NCBI GenBank assembly: GCA_016714165.1
Contig: JADJNU010000001.1
Coordinates: forward strand, 1,426,001 to 1,490,000
DNA from: Bdellovibrionales bacterium
GTDB lineage: Bacteria > Bdellovibrionota > Bdellovibrionia > Bdellovibrionales > UBA1609
Reading direction: 5' to 3'
DNA: 64,000 nt
Shown in pieces: positions 17,126 through 26,200 of the stretch (its first letter is position 1; each line of letters starts with the position of its first letter). The notes under the pieces were generated by a model. That model ran no database searches. It was given only the letters and a program-made list of their open reading frames with translations, and was not told the DNA's origin. The translations under genes were made by a program, and so were the position numbers.

Positions 17126-17949
17126 CTGGATTTAAGCCCTTCTACAGGAAGTAAAATATTGGCCCCACTGCCCCCACCAACAACAAGAGGAGAAATTCCG
17201 TTCCATTTCTCAACGATCTGCAGTTGAACAAGCCCCGGATTTTCTTGGACGGCGCGCCCGCGAACCCGAATTGCCTCCGCCTCACCTTTTGCACGAATAA
17301 CCGCCGTCTGAGCTTCAATCTCCGTCTTTACTTGAGTAAACTTCGCCTTTGCTGCCTCTTGCTCCTGAACCATTTTTGCTTCAATTGCCGTCTCAAGTTC
17401 TTTAGAAAGCGCCACATTCTGGATAACCACGTCCTCTATGACCAGGAGATCTCCCACTTTCTTTCGAGCGCCTTCAAGAGTTCTGGCCTTAATCTCCTCT
17501 CGCTTCTTCACAATCTGCTCGGCACTCTGCAAGGCGGTCACTTCCTTGAGCGCTTCGCTCACTCGAGGCGATATCAAACTATCGAAAGGATCGCCGTAGT
17601 AGTCACGAAAGACAGTCACTACCCCATTCTCAGGAATACGATAGAGAATCCTCAACTCGACATTGATCTGCTGAAGGTCAGATGAGTAGCATTCCGACTT
17701 CGCACTCACCGATTGCTGACGCACAGAAACCGGCATGACTGTCGTGACAAATGGAAGTTTAAATCCAAACCCCTCTGGAGCAAACACGGGAGAAACCTTT
17801 CCCATGGTAATCAGAATCCCTCGATGCCCCGGAGGAATGATAAATGTTCCGCTGATCATCAAAACAATCAGAACAACCAGAATAACAACAAGTTTAAATG
17901 AACCCAAATTGCCCTTTATGTTTCGATAGAACTCTTCTGCTGGATCCAT
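17122..17949 (-). CDS. Prohibitin-like SPFH-domain membrane protein
   Basis: 275 aa. An N-terminal transmembrane helix (about 18-38) is followed by PPGHRGILITMGKV, typical of prohibitin/HflC proteins, and the SPFH domain. A long Ala/Glu-rich coiled coil covers about 145-235. GGAGGAATTTC precedes the ATG, an excellent ribosome binding site. Family members form ring assemblies that organise membrane proteases or lipids. No FtsH gene is near; the coupled partner is the 93-aa membrane protein. Confidence 0.9.
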   Translation of the reverse strand: MDPAEEFYRNIKGNLGSFKLVVILVVLIVLMISGTFIIPPGHRGILITMGKVSPVFAPEGFGFKLPFVTTVMPVSVRQQSVSAKSECYSSDLQQINVELRILYRIPENGVVTVFRDYYGDPFDSLISPRVSEALKEVTALQSAEQIVKKREEIKARTLEGARKKVGDLLVIEDVVIQNVALSKELETAIEAKMVQEQEAAKAKFTQVKTEIEAQTAVIRAKGEAEAIRVRGRAVQENPGLVQLQIVEKWNGISPLVVGGGSGANILLPVEGLKSR

Positions 17950-18052
17950 GAAATTCCTCCGCTAATCAGTTGAAATGCATTCATAGACCATACTACAACG
18001 AAGAGGCAACAAGTTCTCTCTGATTGCTCATTCCTTCCAGGTTTTACTTACG

Positions 18053-18118
18053 TCACTGTCTATTTCAGTGTTTATAGTACCGGTTATTTTACTGGTTATT
18101 TTACTGTTCATCTCACTG
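18053..18118 (-). repeat. 12-nt tandem repeat carrying in-frame stops at the ahpF end
   Basis: Reading the minus strand in the ahpF frame, units are CAGTGAGATGAA, CAGTAAAATAAC, CAGTAAAATAAC, CGGTACTATAAA, CACTGAAATAGA, then CAGTGA. The last sense codon and stop are thus copied every 12 nt, with five of six positions still a stop. Confidence 0.8.
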
Positions 18119-19678
18119 TTTATGAATTCGATCTTCGTAGGCCGCCAGTGCCGTTTTGGCTCCCTCTCCCATGGCAATGATAATTTGCTTGTAGGGAGTT
18201 GTCGTCACATCTCCGGCAGCATAGATTCCAGGTACCGAAGTGCGACCCTTGCCATCTACGATCACTTCACCAAATTTGCTCAATTCTACCACATCTTTTA
18301 AAAACGCACTGTTCGGAACCAAGCCAATCTGAATAAAAATGCCATCAAGATCAATTTTCATCATCTCGTCTGATTTTCTATCCAAATATTCCATCGAATG
18401 CACTTTTTGGCCATCTCCCAAAATTTGATGGGACTTGGCATTGGTTATCACAGATACGTTAGGAAGGGATTTTAATTTTTCGATCAAAATATTGTCTGCT
18501 TTTAACTGGTCCATGTACTCTACCAATACGACTTCGCGCACGATTCCTGCAAGATCAATTGCAGCTTCAACTCCTGAATTACCCCCTCCGATAACAGCAA
18601 CCTTTTTGCCCTTATAGAAGGGGCCGTCACAGTGAGGACAGAAAGCAACTCCTCGCCCAAGGTATTCTCGCTCTCCTGGTATGCCGAGCTCTCGCCATTT
18701 TGCCCCGGTCGCAACTATCACCGAATCACTTGAGAGAGTCTCGCCACTCTCTAATTGGATTTCCCTTTTCTCATTACTTTTAAGACCTCGAATTTTTCTA
18801 TTCTCGAAAACTTGGATGGGATAAGAGGCCACATGTTGATTTAAATTTGCGGCCAATTGGGGACCTTCCGTATACGGAATCGATATGAGATTTTCAATCC
18901 CTTTGGTTTCCTGGACCTGACCGCCAAATTTGTCTGCTATTAAAGCTGTTTTAAGACCTTTTCGCACACTGTAAATGGCCGCGGAAACTCCCGCCGGACC
19001 TCCTCCGATCACAGTCATATCAAAGTGACCCAAATCCAAGTCGACGGACTCCTCTGCCGCCTCACTTATTCCAAATTCCTTCTCAAGTTTGGTTAACAAA
19101 TCCAAAAGGCCAATTCTGCCTGAATGAATCAGTTTTCCATTGGATACAAGACTCGGAACTCCCTGAATGCCAATCGCATCGATCTCATCTTGAGCATAGG
19201 CACCATCTATGATTTCGTGACGAAAGTTCCCATGCAGCAGAGACATTTGATTGAGCGCCTGCACCACATCGGGACAATTTTCGCATGTCAGAGAAATATA
19301 GGACTTGATTGAAATAGGTCCCTTCAGTTTCTTAATTCGCTTGATCAAGATTGAATCTGGAAATTTCCCTTTCCCGTCGGCATTTAATATGGCCAGAACG
19401 AGAGTGCTGAACTCGTGACCGCCGGGAATCCCCCTAAAAGAAATTCCCGTGCGGTTTCCCTTATATGCCAGATGAAACTGTGGAACTCTGGACTGTCGTC
19501 CATCAGAGGGGACGCTTAGCTGAGACGAGACATTTGAACTGGTCGCAGCAACCCCATCCAGTAACTCAATCAATTGAGCCTGATCCTGATGAGAACTTGG
19601 CTCATACATGAGTTCCACCGATCCCTCAAGATCTGAAAAAAGGGATTTCAACTGCTCATTCAACTGGGTCTCTAACAT
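18113..19678 (-). CDS. ahpF: Alkyl hydroperoxide reductase subunit F
   Basis: 521 aa from ATG 19678 (AAGGAGG five bases upstream; a TTG nine codons earlier overlaps that site). AhpF uses NAD(P)H to re-reduce AhpC. The N-terminal double thioredoxin-fold domain holds CENC (Cys132, Cys135). The FAD domain has TVIGGGPAGVSAAIY, the redox-active CPHC (Cys347, Cys350), the NAD-binding VAVIGGGNSGVEAA, and the C-terminal GIYAAGDVTTTP. Cysteine positions are within three residues of E. coli AhpF. It lies 67 bases downstream of ahpC in one operon, divergent from oxyR. Confidence 0.97.
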   Translation of the reverse strand: MLETQLNEQLKSLFSDLEGSVELMYEPSSHQDQAQLIELLDGVAATSSNVSSQLSVPSDGRQSRVPQFHLAYKGNRTGISFRGIPGGHEFSTLVLAILNADGKGKFPDSILIKRIKKLKGPISIKSYISLTCENCPDVVQALNQMSLLHGNFRHEIIDGAYAQDEIDAIGIQGVPSLVSNGKLIHSGRIGLLDLLTKLEKEFGISEAAEESVDLDLGHFDMTVIGGGPAGVSAAIYSVRKGLKTALIADKFGGQVQETKGIENLISIPYTEGPQLAANLNQHVASYPIQVFENRKIRGLKSNEKREIQLESGETLSSDSVIVATGAKWRELGIPGEREYLGRGVAFCPHCDGPFYKGKKVAVIGGGNSGVEAAIDLAGIVREVVLVEYMDQLKADNILIEKLKSLPNVSVITNAKSHQILGDGQKVHSMEYLDRKSDEMMKIDLDGIFIQIGLVPNSAFLKDVVELSKFGEVIVDGKGRTSVPGIYAAGDVTTTPYKQIIIAMGEGAKTALAAYEDRIHKQ

Positions 19679-19745
19679 AAGCGCCTCCTTCTCAGGCTCA
19701 CTCAAACACCATTTGTCGTCATCTGTTCCAATTTTTCGAATCTAT

Positions 19746-20312
19746 TTAGATTTTTCCAACGAGATTTAAGCCAGGCTTTAACGTTTTATCTCCGGGCTGC
19801 CACTTTGCTGGACAAACTTCGCCAGGATGACTTGCAACATACAAGGCCGCTCGAGTTTTTCTGACCAACTCATCAGCATTTCGACCGATACCGTTGTCTT
19901 GGACTTCCGCAAGCTTAATGTTTCCGTCTGGATCTACGAGAAATGTCCCACGATAGGCCAAACCAGCTTCTTCAATGTGCACGCCAAAGGCACGTGAAAG
20001 GTGACCTGTCGGATCAGCTAACATAGGGTATTTGATCTTTTTGATCGTTTCCGAAGCATCGTGCCAGGCCTTGTGAACAAAATGCGTATCAGTGCTGACC
20101 GAATAGACTTCTACACCCATCTCTTTTAATTGGCTGTATTTGTCAGCTAAATCGCCCAATTCGGTCGGACACACAAAAGTGAAATCAGCTGGGTAGAAAA
20201 AAAATATCGACCACTTACCAGTGAGATCAGCTTTGCTCACTGTTTTAAAACTATCATTGTGATAGGCTTGGACTGTGAAATCCGGAATTTTTGTATTGAT
20301 TAGTGTGTTCAT
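19746..20312 (-). CDS. ahpC: Alkyl hydroperoxide reductase subunit C (2-Cys peroxiredoxin)
   Basis: 188 aa from ATG 20312, which has GAGGAG six bases upstream; the frame is open further upstream but without support. Peroxidatic Cys48 is in DFTFVCPTE and resolving Cys167 in GEVCPA, one residue from the E. coli positions. Reduces hydrogen peroxide and organic peroxides and is recycled by AhpF encoded next. Transcribed away from oxyR, with palindromes between. Confidence 0.97.
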   Translation of the reverse strand: MNTLINTKIPDFTVQAYHNDSFKTVSKADLTGKWSIFFFYPADFTFVCPTELGDLADKYSQLKEMGVEVYSVSTDTHFVHKAWHDASETIKKIKYPMLADPTGHLSRAFGVHIEEAGLAYRGTFLVDPDGNIKLAEVQDNGIGRNADELVRKTRAALYVASHPGEVCPAKWQPGDKTLKPGLNLVGKI

Positions 20313-20395
20313 ATTATCTCCTCTTTTGTCGTTTGTGGGCTCTGCACCCGATTTCATCTTTTTTCACAGTAAGCCAAAATCATGTGATTTGTAAA

Positions 20396-20433
20396 ATCGA
20401 TAAAATATATTTATTGATCGATTTTATCGATCG
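20396..20433. promoter_or_regulatory. Inverted repeats between ahpC and oxyR, candidate operator
   Basis: ATCGATAAAAT at 20396-20406 is repeated in inverse at 20421-20431 (11/11). A second perfect palindrome, GATCGAT-TTT-ATCGATC, lies at 20417-20433. The location between divergent ahpC and oxyR fits an OxyR binding region, although the bases do not spell the E. coli ATAG-type consensus. Confidence 0.5.
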
Positions 20434-20475
20434 TGTTAAAAAAAGGGAAATAGAGGCTCCAAATAATTCTAGAAC

Positions 20476-21465
20476 GTGCCAAATTGTCACAAGGAGTTAT
20501 TCATCAAGTCAAAACTCAACTTTTCTTTGACGCAGCTCGAATATGTTCTTGCAGTTCATAGACTTGGACACTTTGGAAAAGCGGCAGAGGCTTGCCATGT
20601 CACTCAATCAACTCTCAGCATGCAAATTCAAAAGCTGGAGGAAGAGTTTGGGGTTGGCTTATTTGACAGAAGTTTAAAGCCATGTCTCCTCACTGAATCT
20701 GGAGAAAAACTCATTGAACAAATACAAACTGTTCTTTTTGAAGCAAGAAAGATCGTGGATTTAATCGGCTCGAGCCAAGCAGGTGCAACGAAGGGAAGCC
20801 TCAGTATTGGAATTATACCAACGGTGGCACCCTATCTTTTGCCACGTCTGTTGCCAACATTGGAAAAAAATTTTCCACATCTGGAGCTGCAAATTTCAGA
20901 GATGCAAACTCACCGCATAATCGAAGAGTTGGAACGCGACAGTCTCGACGTTGGCTTGCTCGCAACTCCCCTTGAAATATCAAAAATTCACGAGCAAATA
21001 CTCTATTACGAGCCATTTTATGTCCTTTGTGGAAATAGCCACGAACTTAGTCAACGAAAACGAATCCGACAGGCAGAACTGAAGCTAAAAGATATCTGGT
21101 TACTCGCAGAGGGACACTGTTTGCGCAATCAAATTTTAGATGTCTGCACAATTAAGCAAGAAAGGGGATTCCGAATGAAGTACCGATTTGAAAGTGGAAG
21201 TCTTGAAACCCTGAAGCAATTGGTCGACTCCTATGGAGGATATACTTTGCTCCCCTTTCTCGCAACAGAATCAATTGGGCAAAATTCTCGAGTTATCCCC
21301 TTTGAACGCCCCATTCCTGCACGGGAAATCGGACTTGTCTATCGGCGGCAACACTACAAGACAAGCCTCATCGGATCCCTTACCAAAGGGATCTCTGATT
21401 GCCTTCCTTCCGATTTGAGAAAAATGCGTCAGAAGGATTTAGATGTCTTGCCCGTCGATCAGTAG
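20476..21465 (+). CDS. oxyR: Hydrogen-peroxide-sensing LysR regulator OxyR
   Basis: About 329 aa. LysR helix-turn-helix: LEYVLAVHRLGHFGKAAEAC and QSTLSMQIQKLEEEFG. The effector domain holds EGHCLRNQILDVC, the OxyR disulfide switch (Cys215 and Cys224, nine apart as Cys199/Cys208 in E. coli). Divergent from ahpC-ahpF, its classic target. The start is uncertain: GTG 20476 has no good ribosome binding site, while AAGGAG at 20490-20495 is six bases before an in-frame ATC (20502); homologs begin near the FSLTQLEY segment. Confidence 0.93.
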   Translation: MPNCHKELFIKSKLNFSLTQLEYVLAVHRLGHFGKAAEACHVTQSTLSMQIQKLEEEFGVGLFDRSLKPCLLTESGEKLIEQIQTVLFEARKIVDLIGSSQAGATKGSLSIGIIPTVAPYLLPRLLPTLEKNFPHLELQISEMQTHRIIEELERDSLDVGLLATPLEISKIHEQILYYEPFYVLCGNSHELSQRKRIRQAELKLKDIWLLAEGHCLRNQILDVCTIKQERGFRMKYRFESGSLETLKQLVDSYGGYTLLPFLATESIGQNSRVIPFERPIPAREIGLVYRRQHYKTSLIGSLTKGISDCLPSDLRKMRQKDLDVLPVDQ

Positions 21466-21505
21466 GTAAATTGACGTAATCAATCACAGAAACTTTTCCC
21501 AGAAA

Positions 21506-22444
21506 TCAATTGCACTGACTAAGAGTGACCGACGACACCGAAGCATCTGTATCCGTAAAATTCGCCTCTCCACAGGTTGTGGTGAAAGACAAACTCACCG
21601 TGCCACTCCGGCTACCCTCCAAGGTCGAAGACACCGACCCCGAGGTTGGATAACAGCAAGTTGAGGCCCTCCAAGTAACTGTGGTAAATGTGTGGGTCGC
21701 CTTATATTCGGCAAGGTTGTGATAATGAACACTTGTTCCAGAAACAACTCGATTGCCACCGCTCCTCGTCCCGGTAACTGTTAAACCAGATGACGTCAAT
21801 GTGTGATTAAACCACGTACGCCCTCTTGGACCTACGAGAACCTTGTGAAGGCCATTGATGACCACAGTGCGAGTTCCACCACTATTTGAAATCGTGATTC
21901 CCGTGCCGGGAATAGAGGTGCCGTCATAGGTCGTGTGGGCGACTGTATCTGTAGTTAAAGTCGCTCCTGATGCAAAGGTCAAAACCTGACCTGAAGGTGA
22001 TGTGCGAGTGACCGAGGTCCCGTTGGTCAAAGCAGTTGGCTGACTGCCATCACTGCAGAATCCTGCTGACCAAGCTTCGCTCCAGCCACCTGTGAGTGTC
22101 ACAGTCCCAATTGTGCAGCCACCCCAAGAGATAGTGCTAACATTGCTGGAGCAAGTGCTTCTTGCCGCAGAAAATGTGCACGCGGACAATGGTCTCAACG
22201 CATCCTGAGGGTCAAGAAAATCCATCAATTGAAAATCGGTCGATAGTCCCTCTCCTGAAGTAAAGGAGGGAGAACTGGCACCTTCGGAGGCGGTCGATTG
22301 TTGTCCCGCCTCTGCCATCGCCGATTCAGAAATATTGGAGATCGCTTCGGCCCCGTCCGACGAGTCCGCCTCGTCCTTGGTACAGGAGAAGAGTGCAGTA
22401 ATCATAAGCAAACAAGTAACTGCTCGAACAGAAGTTCTCACCAT
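21506..22444 (-). CDS. Hypothetical lipoprotein, Ser/Thr-rich
   Basis: 312 aa, not recognised. Signal peptide with a lipobox-like LFSC (Cys21), then an acidic, low-complexity Ser/Ala-rich linker (about 22-68). The rest is a Thr/Ser/Gly-rich beta-strand region with paired cysteines (ACTFSAARSTC, TCCYPTSG, TTCGE). A surface lipoprotein is likely. Convergent with oxyR. Confidence 0.6.
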   Translation of the reverse strand: MVRTSVRAVTCLLMITALFSCTKDEADSSDGAEAISNISESAMAEAGQQSTASEGASSPSFTSGEGLSTDFQLMDFLDPQDALRPLSACTFSAARSTCSSNVSTISWGGCTIGTVTLTGGWSEAWSAGFCSDGSQPTALTNGTSVTRTSPSGQVLTFASGATLTTDTVAHTTYDGTSIPGTGITISNSGGTRTVVINGLHKVLVGPRGRTWFNHTLTSSGLTVTGTRSGGNRVVSGTSVHYHNLAEYKATHTFTTVTWRASTCCYPTSGSVSSTLEGSRSGTVSLSFTTTCGEANFTDTDASVSSVTLSQCN

Positions 22445-22712
22445 CTAAAAATCCTCACCGATTTATTAAAATTGTATAGGAATTATCTTCTGATCACTTT
22501 TGCGCATTCGCAAATTATTTTTGAAATTCAAGGCCTAAGGAGAGCTGAGCACTTGACTCTTTGAGAGCTGACATCCTTGGCTCTTGTTGACCACCTGGAC
22601 TTTTGAAGACCACCCAGAACCCAGACCTTTCTTGAGTTCGGCTACCCCGAGAGGCCAACGAGAAAAATCTGAAATGTGGGAAAAGCGAGTGAGGTTCTTG
22701 GTTAAAATCTGA

Positions 22713-23909
22713 TCACAAACAACGAGGGTCTTTATCGTAAACTTCGATCTCGCCGAATTGCAAATAAATGCCGCCCCCGCTGTCTGGTGACAATTCAATT
22801 GGGTTGATGAGAATACCAAAATAGCCGGATGTTCCAGCATAGCTCAGAGTGACTGGAGCACTTCCAGCGGGTTGAGTCGTATAAATGCCGAGTCTTTGCC
22901 AATTGTTAAATGTGTTATCCAGAGCACCGTAGATTTCATAACGAGCGGGAAAGCAATTTGGCTGCGTTCCATTTAAGCGGGGATATAATTTGACTGACTT
23001 CAAGTTTTTGGCTGCAGAAAATCGCGACTGAATCTGAAAGGCTCCTGGATTTGATCTCTCTGTCCTTGCCGAACTATACGCAGAATTGGGATTATTGTCG
23101 ACGAGATTGCTAACTGGCCAACCAGCCAATACACTGTTAGCGATTGTATTGGAGGCGCCGAACTTGATCCCGGTGGCAACACAGTCCGTGACCGTGAGCT
23201 TAGCCGCACGACTAGATACACTTCCGACATTATTTTGAACAAGGACGCTATAAATGCCGGACATCGCTGGCGTCGCCCCGTACACCCTCAGTGTCGGTCC
23301 GGTTTCGTTTGCTATAGGAGCTCCCTGATAGTACCACTGATAAGTTGGGGCTGGATTTGCGGATACAGTGACCGCAAATGTGGCCGTCTGATTGGTATTG
23401 ACAGTAACGTCACTTGGCTCTTGAGTCAGAATGGGCTGAAAGAAATTTGTCGCTGGGACGACACTCACAGCAATGGGGTTTGACAATTTTATCCCGCCGT
23501 ACCCATCGGATATCGCTACGTGATAACTACCAGCTAAGCCAGGGTCAGTCGATGAAATACTCAATCCTGAATTTGTCTGCTGCGCAATTGACTGGGAATC
23601 TTTGTACCATTGATAGGTCAGCTGGTAGCCCTGAGCCAATACAGAGATCGTCAAGGGGCTCCCTTCTACAACTTGGATCGATGCTGGGCTCTGGGAAACT
23701 ATTTTGATTTCCGAAGGACAAGGCGGATTGGTGCCTTTTCCACATACAGAAGACTGATCATTGCTTCCCCCTTTGAGGGAAGCATCCAAGGGTTTCGCAC
23801 AAGAAAGGACAAACAATGACAATGACCCGATCGGAACAGCCATCGCAAGGGCTATCAATCGAATCAGACCAAGAATGAATTGAGTTGTTAAATTGGAGTG
23901 CAGACCCAT
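22713..23909 (-). CDS. Lipoprotein with two Ig-like domains and a discoidin-like domain
   Basis: About 398 aa from ATG 23909 (longer versions are open). The signal region ends in LFVLSC, a lipobox. Two immunoglobulin-like domains follow, with the markers LTYQWYKDSQSI/LAGSYHVAISDGYG and PTYQWYYQGAPI/MSGIYSVLVQNNVG. The last 150 residues resemble an F5/8-type C (discoidin) carbohydrate-binding domain (SVLAGWPVSNLVDNNPNSAYSS-like start, YFGILINPIELSP). Suggests a surface adhesin or glycan binder. Note that WYxxGxPI plus GxYxxxxxN is the usual bacterial Ig-like signature. Confidence 0.75.
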   Translation of the reverse strand: MGLHSNLTTQFILGLIRLIALAMAVPIGSLSLFVLSCAKPLDASLKGGSNDQSSVCGKGTNPPCPSEIKIVSQSPASIQVVEGSPLTISVLAQGYQLTYQWYKDSQSIAQQTNSGLSISSTDPGLAGSYHVAISDGYGGIKLSNPIAVSVVPATNFFQPILTQEPSDVTVNTNQTATFAVTVSANPAPTYQWYYQGAPIANETGPTLRVYGATPAMSGIYSVLVQNNVGSVSSRAAKLTVTDCVATGIKFGASNTIANSVLAGWPVSNLVDNNPNSAYSSARTERSNPGAFQIQSRFSAAKNLKSVKLYPRLNGTQPNCFPARYEIYGALDNTFNNWQRLGIYTTQPAGSAPVTLSYAGTSGYFGILINPIELSPDSGGGIYLQFGEIEVYDKDPRCL

Positions 23910-24158
23910 TCCTTTCGTACTTTCCGTTGTGTTTGGCCTTGAGATTCTCAAAATATCCAATGCTTCAAGTTTGCCAAAACAAAATACCCTGCCTTCCAAT
24001 GAGCAAATTTGGGCCCATTCAGAGCTCATATTAAATCATTGATTTTACGGGAGAAGGTAACCTCAACCGAGGCTGCCAATCGACGACAACCTAGCAAGCT
24101 GTTCAGGATTTTGACTCTTTTCGAGAATAACTTTGTTTCTAAATGAGACATATCATCC

Positions 24159-24206
24159 GGCCCCACCATTGGCCCCACCATAGGCCCTACCATTGGCCTT
24201 ACCATT
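24159..24206 (-). repeat. Four 12-nt tandem repeats covering the PilZ gene stop
   Basis: On the plus strand: GGCCCCACCATT, GGCCCCACCATA, GGCCCTACCATT, GGCCTTACCATT. In the frame of the minus-strand gene they read TGG TAA GGC CAA, TGG TAG GGC CTA, TGG TGG GGC CAA, TGG TGG GGC CGG: last codon and stop copied in frame. Confidence 0.8.
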
Positions 24207-24990
24207 CAAGCAGCCACTTCTGGTAGGTCCCAGGCTCAGAGATCGACTCGATCATAAGTACCTGGTCTCGCGTTTCACCGTGGGGATGACAAACAATGTA
24301 CACCCGCTTTCCATATCTTTCCAAGATGAGTTCAAAACTATTGCGAGGAATCCAATATGGCAGCTTTCCCTCGACCTGAATGGACTTCATAGAGACAGTA
24401 ACAGTGTATGTAAGATGCTCGCTACCATCTATATTAATAATAACCTTATAGCGGCGCTTATACCGGGCAACTTCGCGTCTTTCTATCGTTTCTTGGTTGT
24501 CGACCTCGATCAATGACCCGACTTCAGTGCTTTCAGGAAATTCAAAAATATTTTCCCCAGGTATTTCAACTTTTCGCTCCCTTAAAATCGCCTCATTTTG
24601 AAAAGTGCCTGCCTCATCTTCTTTGTCTTCCAAAGTGTCGACTTGCGCCACAACTGTCTCCAAGGCTAAGGCCTCTTCATCCCCCTCACTCCCCTCTAGA
24701 GTTATCACTTGTTCACCATCCTCAGGATTTTCGACACTGCTCTCTTGATATCCTGGTGGCTTAGGGGGCACCACAGATTCTCGCGCTTTAGAAAGAGGTC
24801 GCATGGCGATAGCACAATCCGAAAGGGGAATCCAATCTTTGAACCCGCTTCGCCAGATCCAATACCCCGCGAGAGCCTCGGGTGCCATGATCTTGACAAA
24901 AGCACGGATCTGTAAAAGACTGAGTTCCTTGGTCAGACGCCTGATCGGAAGATAATACAGACACCATTCTCGATCATGAATCTCCTCCAA
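24199..24990 (-). CDS. GYF-like plus PilZ domain protein (paralog 1)
   Basis: 263 aa from TTG 24990: AGGAGG lies six bases upstream, and the start aligns the first domain with its paralog at 32571-33260. Residues about 8-60 resemble a GYF_2 domain (WCLYYLPI ... WIWRSGFKDWIPL). An acidic linker (about 65-170) follows. The C-terminal 90 residues resemble PilZ (RYKRRYKVIINIDG, then a beta barrel), but the usual (D/N)xSxxG element is changed to TVSMKS, so cyclic-di-GMP binding is doubtful. No signal peptide. The stop is inside the 12-nt repeat. Confidence 0.65.
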   Translation of the reverse strand: MEEIHDREWCLYYLPIRRLTKELSLLQIRAFVKIMAPEALAGYWIWRSGFKDWIPLSDCAIAMRPLSKARESVVPPKPPGYQESSVENPEDGEQVITLEGSEGDEEALALETVVAQVDTLEDKEDEAGTFQNEAILRERKVEIPGENIFEFPESTEVGSLIEVDNQETIERREVARYKRRYKVIINIDGSEHLTYTVTVSMKSIQVEGKLPYWIPRNSFELILERYGKRVYIVCHPHGETRDQVLMIESISEPGTYQKWLLEW

Positions 24991-25251
24991 CAACGGCCTC
25001 CTTTTTACTCTTAGTTGAAACCATACAATATATTCTGAGATACGATAGCACAAGGACCAAGCCCATCGCATACAAACGCACAAAAATGACATGAGGCCTT
25101 TAGAATCTTCTCACGGGGAACAAAATAGGGTCATGTTTCCATTTCTAGAATCCCTGCGGCGTGGCGTTGATTTGCAAGCATTAAGGGGTTGGTCGCCAAT
25201 TGTGAAAGTGTTATTGTGGCTCGCCTTGGCAAACTTACCTACGGAGTCAAA

Positions 25252-26154
25252 ATGAAATCACTGTGCGTTGCTATTGTTTTTATCCTGGTCATTTTCAATT
25301 CCGCATGGTCGGAAACGGTTTTTGTCGAACCGCTGGTAGGTTCGGGAGTAAGCGAAAGTGACCTGAAAACCATGAGTGAGCTTGTGCGAGTCTCCGCCTC
25401 TGAAATGGAGAACTATGAAGTCGTCGACACAGATCAGAATGGTGCTCAGATTACCTTAAAGGGAAAGGTTTTGAAGCTGGGAGAGTCGTACATCATCTCG
25501 CTGATGAAATACGTCAATGGACAAAAGGTTTTTGCCAGCAAAATGAAGGCAACTAACATGGAAGACATCGATAACGTGTCGTCGCGTCTTGTGCGTGCCG
25601 TCCTCACCGACGTACGCGTCGAGAAAGATGCCCGAGTCAGCGATCTCACTCAGACTGAGGCCAATGCGGGAACCCTGCGGAGAGAAGCCTTGAGACAGTG
25701 GGAAATTGGTTTCGGCCCCGCATTCCCAAGCGGGCTCAACTCGAGGGGAAGCGGAACCAACTGGCGATTTGGCTATGTTTGGGGAATTGATCCCCAAGTT
25801 GATTTGCGCTTTGGATGGGAATTTCTCAGCGTCAAAGACTATGGAGACGTCAACTATACAGATGCTCATATCGGACTCAATTATTATCTCAAAGACACAA
25901 ATATCTCGCCCTACATAACTGGGGACGTCGGATATGGTGCGACAACTGCTCATCGAGATAACAACAACGCTTTTTTTGGCTCCAGTGACGACGCTTCGGG
26001 TTTCGTTCTCGGAATAGGAGGAGGAATCAAGTTTTTTCGAATCAGCAACGTCAACCTGGGCCTTCAACTTCGCTACTCACGGATTCTTGAAAAAACTAAA
26101 CTCACCAAAGAAAGTCCCAGCGTGACAAACTTGAATCTTTCTGTTTATTTCTAG
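25252..26154 (+). CDS. Secreted protein with C-terminal outer-membrane beta-barrel
   Basis: 300 aa from ATG 25252 (GGAG six bases upstream). Signal peptide MKSLCVAIVFILVIFNSAWS. Residues about 25-145 form a soluble domain (FVEPLVGSGVSESDLKTMSELV; QITLKGKVLKLGESYIISLMKY), of the type that measures lipoprotein-like GNA1162/CsgG-type periplasmic parts. From about 150 on, alternating aromatic strands (WEIGFGPAFPSG, DLRFGWEFLSV, IGLNYYLKDTN, LQLRYSRIL) end in the terminal Phe of a barrel (LNLSVYF). Specific role unknown. Confidence 0.7.
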   Translation: MKSLCVAIVFILVIFNSAWSETVFVEPLVGSGVSESDLKTMSELVRVSASEMENYEVVDTDQNGAQITLKGKVLKLGESYIISLMKYVNGQKVFASKMKATNMEDIDNVSSRLVRAVLTDVRVEKDARVSDLTQTEANAGTLRREALRQWEIGFGPAFPSGLNSRGSGTNWRFGYVWGIDPQVDLRFGWEFLSVKDYGDVNYTDAHIGLNYYLKDTNISPYITGDVGYGATTAHRDNNNAFFGSSDDASGFVLGIGGGIKFFRISNVNLGLQLRYSRILEKTKLTKESPSVTNLNLSVYF

Positions 26155-26200
26155 CTCCCAAGCCTATTGAAACTCTCTTTTGAACCGGAGGGACTCCTAC

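Noticed and set aside
25456..26067. 203-codon minus-strand ORF
   Set aside because: Antisense shadow of the barrel protein gene with a signal peptide and ribosome binding site.
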